NCBI GenBank assembly: GCA_030433115.1
Contig: JAUILH010000004.1
Coordinates: 1 to 64,000 of the forward strand
Direction: 5' to 3'
From: Bacteroidia bacterium
GTDB lineage: Bacteria > Bacteroidota > Bacteroidia > Flavobacteriales_D > JAUILH01
Length of the DNA stretch: 64,000 nt
Shown: positions 35,616 through 43,863 of the stretch, piece after piece
Position numbering within the stretch: position 1 is the first letter of the stretch
How the letters are laid out: the number at the start of each line of letters is the position of its first letter
Made by a program: the position numbers and the translations under genes
Notes under the pieces: model-generated
What the model saw: the letters and a program-made list of their open reading frames with translations, nothing else
Database searches by the model: none
Told to the model about the DNA's origin: nothing

Positions 35616-38099
35616 ATGCTTGCCATGAAGCATATTATTACAGGACTGCTACTACTGTTAGGAATCGGTTTGCACGCTCAAGTTGCGGATTTTACGGTTA
35701 ATCCCGCACAGGGCTGCAGCATCCCGCACACCACTTTTTTTACGGATCAGTCTACCAACCCGGATACTTGGGCCTGGGATTTTGGTGATGGCAATACATC
35801 TACACTACAAAATCCCGTTCACAACTACACGAGCACAGGAACTTTTACCGTGGTTCTAACCATCACAGATACCATTTTGGGAACAACATCTTCTCATTCG
35901 GAAACGGTCACAGTGGGAGACTTTGTTGCACCAACAATTACATGTCCGGCTACCCAGAATGTCTTTTTCGATAGTCAATGCAGATTCACACTGCCAGATT
36001 ACACATCTATGGCAACAGTAACAGACGTTTGTGACCCAAGCCCAACGTTGACACAATCACCGGCCATAGGGACTTTTATTTTTGGAAATACCAGTGTTAC
36101 AATCACGGCAACAGATGCTTCAGGAAATTCCTCAAACTGCTCGTTTAATGTCAATCCAACGGACAATACTCCACCTAGCATTACTTGTCCGGGAACTCAG
36201 AATGATTTCTTTGACGGTAACTGTCAGTTTAGTTTACCAGATTACTCAACGATGGCTACTACGAGTGATAATTGCGCAACAACGGTCTCCGTGAGTCAAA
36301 GTCCGGCAGTTGGCACCCTTGTCTCAGCCAATACAACGATTACCTTAATCGCCGATGATGGCAATGGAAATGTGGCTGTTTGTACGTTCAATCTTACATT
36401 GAGTGATACCATTTCTCCAAGTGTGACGTGCCCTGGTAATCAGACAGTATCTTTTGATGCGAATTGCGAATACAGCATGGCGGATTTTACCTCAATGGCC
36501 AGTGCAACGGATAATTGTGGAGGGGTCACTCTAACGCAGTCTCCCACTTCAGGAACAACCATCACGAGCACTACCACGGTAACCATAACGGCAGAAGATG
36601 CTTCCGGCAATACCAGTACCTGTAACTTTGACGTGACGCCAGAGGACAACACGGAACCGAGTATCACATGTCCAGGCAATCAAACAGGTTTCCTGAATAG
36701 CAGCTGTGAGAATGCCTTGCCAGATTTTGCCTCTTTGACATCTGCCACAGATAATTGTGACCCAAATCCAAGCATTTCTCAATCTCCAGCGGTGGGATCA
36801 ACGTACCAGGGAACTACACCATTTTCTGTTACCATGTATGCCCAGGATGTATCTGGAAATATTGATTCCTGTACCTTTACTTTTACCCCTCAGGATACCA
36901 TTTCACCCAGTATCACCTGTCCGGGAAATATCAGCTCTTGCAATCCTGTCGTCAGTTTTGCACTGCCATCGGCTTCAGATAATTGCGGAACAGCACTCGT
37001 GACTCAAACAACTGGTTTGCCATCGGGCTCCAATTTCCCAGTTGGAATTACTACCAATACTTTTCAGGCAACAGATCTTTCCGGGAATACCAAAACCTGC
37101 TCATTTGATGTGGAGATATATGACATTCCGGACGTCACAGTCACGGGTACAGATCCATTGTGTGCCGGAGACGCTAATGGAAGTGCAGACGCCACAGTGA
37201 TAGGAGGTACGCCGAACTATTTTTATGATTGGAGTAATGGTGCTTCTACTGAGGATTTGAGCGGCGTTTCAGCTGGAACCTATACGATAGTAGTAACTGA
37301 TGACAATGGTTGCAAAGATTCTACCACAGTTACTTTAACAGATCCTCCGGGGGTTGAAGTATCAGGTTCGGTGACAAATGTTTCGTGCTTTGGTCAAAGC
37401 GATGGCGCAATTGATGCCGCAGCAACTGGAGGTACGGGAACCTTAACTTACATGTGGTCTACTGGTTCAAGTAATGAGGATGTAACTGGCCTGACCGGGG
37501 CAAGTTATACTTTGGTAGTGACTGATGGTAATAATTGTACTGTGTCAACGGATTTCACAGTGTCTGAACCAGATTCTATCTCCGTGTCTTATACCGCTTC
37601 AGAGTTTTCTCATGGGCACAATGTTTCCGTCAATGGCGCGAGTGATGGAGAAATTGATGTGAGTTTTTCCGGGGGTACTGGTCCCTATACCTACCTCTGG
37701 AGCAACGGTAGTACAGATTTAAATCAGGAAGATTTGCCTGCGGGAACGTATGTTTTGACCATTACGGATAATAATGGTTGCGAGAAAGTAGTGACCATTG
37801 TTCTGACGGAACCTGTTCCTGTTCAGCCTGCCAACGCCTTTAGTCCTAACGGAGATGGTATGAATGATTATTTCGTGATTAAGAATATTGAAGATTTTCC
37901 TGGCAACAAACTTAGCGTCATGAATAGATGGGGAGATGTAGTTTACAAAATGGAACCCTACTCCAATAATTGGGATGGTTCGGCAAACAGAGGTTTGAAG
38001 CTATACGGCAAGCAACTGCCTGAGGGCTCATATTTTTATATACTGGTATTGGAAAAAGGAACCAAGCCTATCAGAGGCTCAATTGTATTGAAGAGATGA
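35616..38099 (+). CDS. T9SS type B surface protein with PKD, HYR and SprB repeats
   Basis: About 827 residues from ATG 35616 (MLAMKHIITGLLLLLGIGLHAQ); ATG 35625 is an alternative, and the longer frame from 35556 is rejected for lack of a signal peptide there. In order: a PKD domain (AWDFGDGNTSTLQNPVHNY), four or five HYR-type modules each beginning S-I-T-C-P-G-x-Q, three SprB repeats (GTYTIVVTDDNGCKDST type), and a type B sorting domain (NAFSPNGDGMNDYFVI ... VMNRWGDVVYK ... GSYFYILVLE). Likely a surface adhesin. A box TATTTTG lies 4 nt before 35616. The TGA overlaps the PorP/SprF start (ATGA). Confidence 0.92.
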   Translation: MLAMKHIITGLLLLLGIGLHAQVADFTVNPAQGCSIPHTTFFTDQSTNPDTWAWDFGDGNTSTLQNPVHNYTSTGTFTVVLTITDTILGTTSSHSETVTVGDFVAPTITCPATQNVFFDSQCRFTLPDYTSMATVTDVCDPSPTLTQSPAIGTFIFGNTSVTITATDASGNSSNCSFNVNPTDNTPPSITCPGTQNDFFDGNCQFSLPDYSTMATTSDNCATTVSVSQSPAVGTLVSANTTITLIADDGNGNVAVCTFNLTLSDTISPSVTCPGNQTVSFDANCEYSMADFTSMASATDNCGGVTLTQSPTSGTTITSTTTVTITAEDASGNTSTCNFDVTPEDNTEPSITCPGNQTGFLNSSCENALPDFASLTSATDNCDPNPSISQSPAVGSTYQGTTPFSVTMYAQDVSGNIDSCTFTFTPQDTISPSITCPGNISSCNPVVSFALPSASDNCGTALVTQTTGLPSGSNFPVGITTNTFQATDLSGNTKTCSFDVEIYDIPDVTVTGTDPLCAGDANGSADATVIGGTPNYFYDWSNGASTEDLSGVSAGTYTIVVTDDNGCKDSTTVTLTDPPGVEVSGSVTNVSCFGQSDGAIDAAATGGTGTLTYMWSTGSSNEDVTGLTGASYTLVVTDGNNCTVSTDFTVSEPDSISVSYTASEFSHGHNVSVNGASDGEIDVSFSGGTGPYTYLWSNGSTDLNQEDLPAGTYVLTITDNNGCEKVVTIVLTEPVPVQPANAFSPNGDGMNDYFVIKNIEDFPGNKLSVMNRWGDVVYKMEPYSNNWDGSANRGLKLYGKQLPEGSYFYILVLEKGTKPIRGSIVLKR

Positions 38100-39100
38100 G
38101 AGCATTGATTGTCGTCATATTAGTGTTGGGATTGGGATCTGTTAAGGCTCAAAATCGCGTGAGCTATAGCCAGTATATGCACAACCATGCATTGTTCAAC
38201 CCAGCTTACACGGATTTATCTCACGATCTTGGAGCCATTGCTTTTGTCCGGCACCAATGGTATCAATTTGAAGGGGCTCCGGTGACTTATCATGGCAATG
38301 TATGGTACAATCTAAATCAGCACGGCTTTCAACTGCAATTACTTAAAACCAAAATCACCGCTTTCAAACATTTTGAAGCTGGCTTGGCATACAATTACAA
38401 GTTGTTCCTAGGGAATAATACGACCCTGGCTTTTGGTTTAAAAGCCAGCTACAATAGTCAGAGTGCTAACTATGGTGGACTCACTTATTTTGATGGTGGA
38501 GATCCGGCTTTGTCTGGTTCCGTAAAGAAAATCGGAGTGAATTTTGGAGCTGGTGCCTTCATTACGAACGACTATTGGCATGCCGGTGTTGGAGGTCCGT
38601 ACTTATTTAATAATAGGCTGGTGACCAATACCGGTGGACTTTTTGATATTGCATACAATCACTTTTTCCTGACAGGCGGTTACAAAATGATTGATGAAAT
38701 AGATTTCATGGCCTATCCAACTGCTTTGATCAAGATTGTTAAAGGGGCCCCATTGTCTGCTTCAGTTGATTTCAACATGCTGTTTCAGGAGCGTATTTGG
38801 GCCTCAGTAGGATATCGTTTAAACCACACAATGGTCTTGTCAGCTGGTGTCATTATATGGGATGATTTTAAAATCGTTTATTCATATGACCTGGGATTGG
38901 GCGGCGTGAATCGCTATGGAGGCATGACTCATGAAATTTCCTTGGGTTATGGCATGTCACTATACAATAATTCTTTCCAAAAGCGAAAATACCTGAACAA
39001 CAAGGGTGGCTTCAAACGTTCTCACAGAAGAAAAGGCAAGAAAGCAGGTAAAGTGGACAACACAGTTCCGGATAGTGAATTGAAGAAAAGTAAGATTTAA
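38096..39100 (+). CDS. PorP/SprF family type IX secretion membrane protein
   Basis: A 334-residue outer-membrane protein: signal peptide MRALIVVILVLGLGSVKAQ, then the family N-terminus YSQYMHNHALFNPAYTD and a predicted beta-barrel with repeated GxxY/AGVGG strands, and a basic tail (RSHRRKGKKAGK). PorP/SprF proteins dock individual T9SS type B adhesins at the surface. The ATGA overlap with the upstream adhesin gene strongly suggests it is that adhesin's dedicated partner, as SprF is for SprB. Confidence 0.93.
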   Translation: MRALIVVILVLGLGSVKAQNRVSYSQYMHNHALFNPAYTDLSHDLGAIAFVRHQWYQFEGAPVTYHGNVWYNLNQHGFQLQLLKTKITAFKHFEAGLAYNYKLFLGNNTTLAFGLKASYNSQSANYGGLTYFDGGDPALSGSVKKIGVNFGAGAFITNDYWHAGVGGPYLFNNRLVTNTGGLFDIAYNHFFLTGGYKMIDEIDFMAYPTALIKIVKGAPLSASVDFNMLFQERIWASVGYRLNHTMVLSAGVIIWDDFKIVYSYDLGLGGVNRYGGMTHEISLGYGMSLYNNSFQKRKYLNNKGGFKRSHRRKGKKAGKVDNTVPDSELKKSKI

Positions 39101-39208
39101 CGCTGAAATTGTATCCAAATAATCGGTGAACCCCCTCGTTCTATCAATTAAATCTACGCTTATCAACTTTGGCTCTATTTTGGTAAGTCTTAAAGAAAAT
39201 TAGAAACC

Positions 39209-39859
39209 ATGATGAAATTAATGACAATAGCAGTTTTGAGTTTAAGCCTGACCAGTTTGACCGCTCAAGAGCCTAAAGCAGGTGTCTTTGAAAAATCAAT
39301 CCGCCACCATCATATAAGCGATCACATAGGAGACCAAATGTTTACTGTTGGTAGTGGGAAGGTGAGGTTCTCAAATTTGAGATTCGGGAAAGAGATAACC
39401 AGTGTTCCTGACAGTATTAAAACTGCAGTGCCTGTGGTTATCAATGAAAACTATGTAATGGCCAACGGAGATTCCGCCAAACAAAAAGTGGTCATGTTCT
39501 ATGCAGATGTGGAAAACAAAAGACTTTATATCAATCCCGAGTACTTCACAAACCTACAAAAGTGTTATGCAGATGATGTTGTTGTTGGACCAATTGGAGG
39601 GGTTACTCAGGCATTTTTGGACCATGGGTTCTCTGGAAGTGACGTCATTGCGCTTTTGATGATGGCAGAAGTAGTGGGTACTTACCATCATTTGTACGCC
39701 AATGTTAGGCTTGTAAAAGAACAGGAAAAAGAGGGGCATTACAGAGCTCATTATAAAGCAACTCACCATTATTGCACCAATGATTGTTATGATGACGACT
39801 ATCAATTCGATTTTGAAATGACCAAGTTGGGCTCAGATTATAGCATGAGTATCTTCTGA
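39209..39859 (+). CDS. Secreted His/Cys-rich protein, unknown
   Basis: A 216-residue protein with signal peptide MMKLMTIAVLSLSLTSLTAQ (ATG at 39212 also possible). The mature part is beta-rich with no recognised family. It has a His cluster at the N-terminus (SIRHHHISDH) and a C-terminal segment HHYCTNDCYDDDYQFDF that looks able to bind a metal through His, Cys and Asp. No sorting domain is seen, so it is probably periplasmic. It stands alone; its stop is 1 nt from the stop of the convergent YD-repeat gene. Confidence 0.7.
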   Translation: MMKLMTIAVLSLSLTSLTAQEPKAGVFEKSIRHHHISDHIGDQMFTVGSGKVRFSNLRFGKEITSVPDSIKTAVPVVINENYVMANGDSAKQKVVMFYADVENKRLYINPEYFTNLQKCYADDVVVGPIGGVTQAFLDHGFSGSDVIALLMMAEVVGTYHHLYANVRLVKEQEKEGHYRAHYKATHHYCTNDCYDDDYQFDFEMTKLGSDYSMSIF

Positions 39860-39860
39860 A

Positions 39861-41912
39861 TTATGGATTTGGGTACGAAATCTCGTACAAAGTTTCTCGA
39901 TTTGGTCTGACATAAATCCGCTGTTCCGAAATGATGTTTTTCCCATCATTTTCATATACTACCCGATCATTTTCGGTGCCATCTTCTTTATAGATGCGTT
40001 CCAATGTTTTAAAACCTTTTTTGTCGTAGTCGTAGCTTGTCAGACTAAAGTACCCACTGCCATACCTCTTAATCTCTTTTGATAATTGCCCGTCATTATA
40101 GGTGTACTCAATGGTATCTCCTCCTATGTTTGTCACAGATTGTTTTGTGCTATCCGAATTGTAAAGCGTTGTGGAAACCGTGTCGATCGTATACCTGCCA
40201 AATCGAATGTGATCCAAACGTTTGTTGCTGTAGGTATTTCGATTTCCTAAAGATTTAGAACTCTTTCCGTCAAAGTTGAAGAGTACAATGCCATCGCTTG
40301 TGGTTTCCTTCAATCCAACTAATTCACCTTTCTGATTAAAAGTTTCTACTCTGGTAAGGTTTTGATGATAATGTGTTTCTGGAGGATTGTGCCCATAATA
40401 AACCGGTTTAGCATAGTCCAGATTCAGGGTTATGCTCGTTGTGCTTCCGTATTTTTCTTTTTTGACAGTATCTAATCTACTGATCATTTGAAATGTAGTA
40501 GAGGGCATGCCAAAAGGATCGTTGTTATGCTGCATGATGCCATAATCACCATCGTATATTTTTGTAATTCTGGTAAGATGACCGCCTTGATAGTACTCGT
40601 TCAATTGCCTGCCCTGATTGTCATAAGTGTAGTAGGTGTAGCTGTTTACGTAGTTTTTATAGGGATCTGGTTTTGGTTGAGGTGCTTGTCCCTCTATGTA
40701 CACAGTAGTTATACCATAAAGATGATTTGAGTGATTAGGATGCTTATGCTTAATTCGATCTAATTGCCCCTGATCATTATAGTAAAAGTACTTGATCCAA
40801 TCCAGAGCTTCTTGTCCTTCAACCGGCATGGGTTCCTGACGAATTAATTTGCCAGTTTTGGAATAATAGTTTTTGGTATAATAGGTGAGTGCTTCCCGGT
40901 TATAATGTTCCGTCTTTTGAAGCAATCCATTTTTATAGATAAATCTTTTTTTGCTTTGAGGAGCTGATCTGCTATCCTCGAATTTGCTAGATATTAAGTC
41001 TCCCAGTTGGTTGTAAGAATAGAAATAGGTAAACTCGTCAAAATCGGTTCTGATCTTTTGTTTCGATGAATTGTAGGTATGGGTTTTGTACCAAACCGTT
41101 TTACCCAGGGAATCCAGATGTCCTTCTTTAGCCAACAAGCCTCTTGAATTATATTGGAATAGTTGAGTTCTTGATGATTTCATGTCTTCCGGAGATATGA
41201 CTTCTGTGACTTCCTTTGTTTTTAAGCCATCAGAATTGTACGTATACCTGGTAATGGCATGGTATGAACGATATTGAGACTGGTACTCCTTTGTGCTCAA
41301 TAGCCCCATAGAATTGTACCGTTTAGTTTCTGTATATTTTATTGAACTATCCTGATTGAGTTCTTGAAACTTAATGGGTCGATTGTGGTTATCTCGGGTA
41401 GTCTTAGTCCACCTTCCAATATTTAATTTAGTCTTGCGAAAACTGATTAATTCAATTTCAAAGCCATCTTCATTGTATGTGTATTCCGTCCAACCAGACA
41501 TTTTTCCATTGTAGAATGATTCGGTTTTTATGTGCAGAGTATCTCGGTACACATATTTTTGAATGGAGGTATCAGGTTTTCGCATAGGGTGGTCTATTGA
41601 TAAACTTTGCAAACTAACTTGTCCGGGCCAAAAGCCATTCGGGTAGCTTATTCGAGTAATTTCAACTGGTTTTGCCCCATTGTATGAGGTCAACGTCTCC
41701 TGTGACTTGTATCCGTGTGCGCCAAAACGAATTTCCTTAACAACCTGTCCTTCTTTATTGTAATGAGTCTCTAAGTTCAAATAGCCTTTTCCGTCATTGA
41801 ATAAAGTAGGTCCGTCTCCACGACTATATTCTTTAACAATCTTGTATACCTTGTTTTGAGCATTCCCAGAAAAGCCAATTAACAATACCAGACATGTCAA
41901 AATCGATTTCAT
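39861..41912 (-). CDS. Secreted YD/RHS-like repeat protein
   Basis: A 683-residue secreted protein: signal peptide MKSILTCLVLLIGFSGNAQ, then about 20 repeats of the form Y-N-x-x-G-L-x-x-K-E-x (YNSDGLKTKEV, YNSRGLLAKEG, YNQLGDLISSK, YNDQGQLDRI, YDNQGRQLNE). These resemble YD/RHS repeats, which form a beta-cage or beta-solenoid. There is no RHS core, toxin tip or sorting domain at the C-terminus (ETLYEISYPNP), so it is not a complete polymorphic toxin. Function is unknown; perhaps a periplasmic or surface structural protein. Confidence 0.8.
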   Translation of the reverse strand: MKSILTCLVLLIGFSGNAQNKVYKIVKEYSRGDGPTLFNDGKGYLNLETHYNKEGQVVKEIRFGAHGYKSQETLTSYNGAKPVEITRISYPNGFWPGQVSLQSLSIDHPMRKPDTSIQKYVYRDTLHIKTESFYNGKMSGWTEYTYNEDGFEIELISFRKTKLNIGRWTKTTRDNHNRPIKFQELNQDSSIKYTETKRYNSMGLLSTKEYQSQYRSYHAITRYTYNSDGLKTKEVTEVISPEDMKSSRTQLFQYNSRGLLAKEGHLDSLGKTVWYKTHTYNSSKQKIRTDFDEFTYFYSYNQLGDLISSKFEDSRSAPQSKKRFIYKNGLLQKTEHYNREALTYYTKNYYSKTGKLIRQEPMPVEGQEALDWIKYFYYNDQGQLDRIKHKHPNHSNHLYGITTVYIEGQAPQPKPDPYKNYVNSYTYYTYDNQGRQLNEYYQGGHLTRITKIYDGDYGIMQHNNDPFGMPSTTFQMISRLDTVKKEKYGSTTSITLNLDYAKPVYYGHNPPETHYHQNLTRVETFNQKGELVGLKETTSDGIVLFNFDGKSSKSLGNRNTYSNKRLDHIRFGRYTIDTVSTTLYNSDSTKQSVTNIGGDTIEYTYNDGQLSKEIKRYGSGYFSLTSYDYDKKGFKTLERIYKEDGTENDRVVYENDGKNIISEQRIYVRPNRETLYEISYPNP

Positions 41913-42124
41913 ATCATTAAATTACTTTATTTCGGTGCAATGAGATCAATCTTAACAGGATGGTAACAATTGTCATTGACCGCAGAAGTGATTACACTCA
42001 ACGATAAATTAAGTTCATTAGAGGCATAATTAGGTTTGAAACGGATTTATTCCGAATTTTAGGAACAGAAATTGTAATGAAGGCATGAAATCATGCTTCT
42101 CAGATGAGCGTTAAAATAAATACT

Positions 42125-42790
42125 ATGATACAAAAGTTTACTTTGGCTATTGCCGCTATAGGAATATCGATGAGCGTTTCAGCTCAAAAAAAGATTGAAG
42201 TAGCAGAGACCAACCACTCGTTTTCTACTGGAAATCAAAATGCCTTAACGGTGGTAGTTTTCGGTGCGGATGCGGATGATGTTGAAAAAGCCTGGAAAAA
42301 GCAATTGAAAGACATTAAAGGAAAGGTGAAAGCCAAAAATGAAATTTTTGCGGATGATTGCAGAATCAAAAAAATGAGTGACAACACGTTTGATGTATAC
42401 TCTGTTATTGAACCAACAGATGATGGGGTTAAAGTCATCGCAGGATTTGACCTTGGTGGTGCATACTTGAGTTCTTCAGAGCACAAAAGTGAATTTCCAT
42501 TTGTAAAAGACATGATGTACAAGTTTGGCGTGAGTGAAACCAAAGCTGCAATTGGCAAAGTCATCAAAGAGGAAGAAAAGAAACTGGAGGAATTAACAGA
42601 TGAAAAGGAAGATTTTGAAAAAGAAGTAGACGGTTTCAATAAAGACATTGAAGACTACAAGAAGAAAATTGCTGAAGCAGAGAAGAATATTGAGGATAAG
42701 AAAGAGGAGATTGAAAAGAAAAAGGAAGAAATCAAAACTCAGGAAGGCGTTGTTAAAGAAGTTCAAGAAAAACAAAAGGCTGTTAAATAA
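42125..42790 (+). CDS. Secreted coiled-coil protein, unknown
   Basis: About 221 residues from ATG 42125 (MIQKFTLAIAAIGISMSVSAQ), a clear signal peptide; ATG 42104 would add seven residues. Residues about 30-140 form a mixed alpha/beta domain (ALTVVVFGADADDVEKAWKKQL) that looks like a small ferredoxin-like fold, and the last 75 residues are a continuous Lys/Glu coiled coil (EEEKKLEELTDEKEDFEKEV ...). It probably sits in the periplasm as an oligomer. A strong terminator follows. Confidence 0.75.
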   Translation: MIQKFTLAIAAIGISMSVSAQKKIEVAETNHSFSTGNQNALTVVVFGADADDVEKAWKKQLKDIKGKVKAKNEIFADDCRIKKMSDNTFDVYSVIEPTDDGVKVIAGFDLGGAYLSSSEHKSEFPFVKDMMYKFGVSETKAAIGKVIKEEEKKLEELTDEKEDFEKEVDGFNKDIEDYKKKIAEAEKNIEDKKEEIEKKKEEIKTQEGVVKEVQEKQKAVK

Positions 42791-42830
42791 TGATTGAATA
42801 GCCCTCGTTTTATAAAGCTTATTACATTTG

Positions 42831-42863
42831 ATCCCGTTCCGACTAGTCGGAACGGGATTTTTT
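42831..42863 (+). terminator. Intrinsic terminator, perfect palindrome
   Basis: A perfect 28-bp palindrome (42831-42858) whose 14-bp halves are ATCCCGTTCCGACT and AGTCGGAACGGGAT, followed by five T. It ends the coiled-coil protein transcript. Confidence 0.92.
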
Positions 42864-42870
42864 ATGCTCT

Positions 42871-42917
42871 GGCCGTAGCTTCAGCATAAGCGTTGCGCCT
42901 GCGATAAACTATGGCGA
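42871..42917. repeat. Possible structured intergenic element
   Basis: GGCCGTAG near 42871 can pair with CTATGGCG near 42910 through one G-T pair, with a small inner hairpin (GCTT/AAGC) between. It lies between the terminator and the EamA gene. Its unusual base makeup suggests a dispersed repeat, but only one copy is present here. Confidence 0.3.
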
Positions 42918-42921
42918 AAAT

Positions 42922-43863
42922 ATGATGTCACAAAGTCGATTAAAATATTTTGCATTGCTGCACATCACTGTGTTTATCTTCGGATTTACAGGGATTTTAG
43001 GTAAGCAGATTTCTACAGATCAACCTCAATTGGATGCGATCAACGTGGTGCTATATAGAATGTTTATTGCGGCCATTGGTCTGTGGATTTATATGAAATT
43101 CATGAAGATCAGGTTCAAAGCGCCCTCAAAAGAATTGCTAAAAATGGTGGGGGTAGGAGCAATCATTGCCGGACATTGGATCACATTTTTTGCGTCAATT
43201 GAAGAGTCGAATGTATCGGTTGCTTTGGCATGTATCTCTTCGGCTACTTTGTTCACCTCTATCCTGGAACCCCTTATCCTAAAACGCAAATTCGATCCTT
43301 CGGAATTGCTTATTGGCATTGCAACCATTGTCGGGATCTACATCATTACAGTGGCGACCAGCGATGACGGACTAGATTATACTTTAGGAATTGTGCTCAG
43401 TGTAGTCAGTGCTTTTCTGGCGGCTACGTTTGGTGTATTCAATGCAAAATTGGGTGTTGACAATGATCCGGAAGAAATTTCCGTTGTTGAGATGATCAGT
43501 GGCGGTTTTTTCACGCTCTTATTTGCATTGATATCTAACCATCATTTGCTCGGACCCTCAGAAATTTCGGATGGTAATTGGTTTAGATTGATTTTATTGG
43601 GACTCATTGCTACCTCCTTTGCTTTTGTGGCTACCGTTGCCATTATGCGAGTTTTAACACCCTTTACTGTGGCTTTATCTATTAATCTGGAGCCGATTTA
43701 TGCCATCATTTTGGCTTTAATCCTATTCCCAAACTCGGAAAAAATGTCTCCATTGTTTTATGTTGGAGCAAGCATCATCATCGGTTCAATTGCAGTGAAT
43801 GCGGTTCTCAAAAAACGGAGACGGCAGAAAGCAAAGAAAATGGCTGCTCATTCGGAAATATAA
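42922..43863 (+). CDS. EamA family (DMT superfamily) transporter
   Basis: A 313-residue inner-membrane protein with ten helices in two EamA halves (about 12-145 and 155-295). NVVLYRMFIAAIGLWIY, GHWITFFASIEESNVSVALACISSATLFTSILEP and ATVAIMRVLTPFTVALSINLEPIYAIILAL are the usual conserved stretches. It should export a small metabolite or amino acid; substrate unknown. Start at 42922 or 42925 (ATG ATG). The last 16 bp overlap the convergent murF-alr gene. Confidence 0.92.
   Translation: MMSQSRLKYFALLHITVFIFGFTGILGKQISTDQPQLDAINVVLYRMFIAAIGLWIYMKFMKIRFKAPSKELLKMVGVGAIIAGHWITFFASIEESNVSVALACISSATLFTSILEPLILKRKFDPSELLIGIATIVGIYIITVATSDDGLDYTLGIVLSVVSAFLAATFGVFNAKLGVDNDPEEISVVEMISGGFFTLLFALISNHHLLGPSEISDGNWFRLILLGLIATSFAFVATVAIMRVLTPFTVALSINLEPIYAIILALILFPNSEKMSPLFYVGASIIIGSIAVNAVLKKRRRQKAKKMAAHSEI

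Noticed and set aside
35930-36930. Regularly spaced short repeats that could suggest a CRISPR array
   Set aside because: They are in-frame HYR protein modules of about 80 codons, with diverged nucleotides; unit length and variation do not fit CRISPR.
42235-42648. 137-codon open frame on the minus strand
   Set aside because: It is the reverse of the coiled-coil gene; its Ser/Phe-rich product reflects Glu/Lys codons read backwards.
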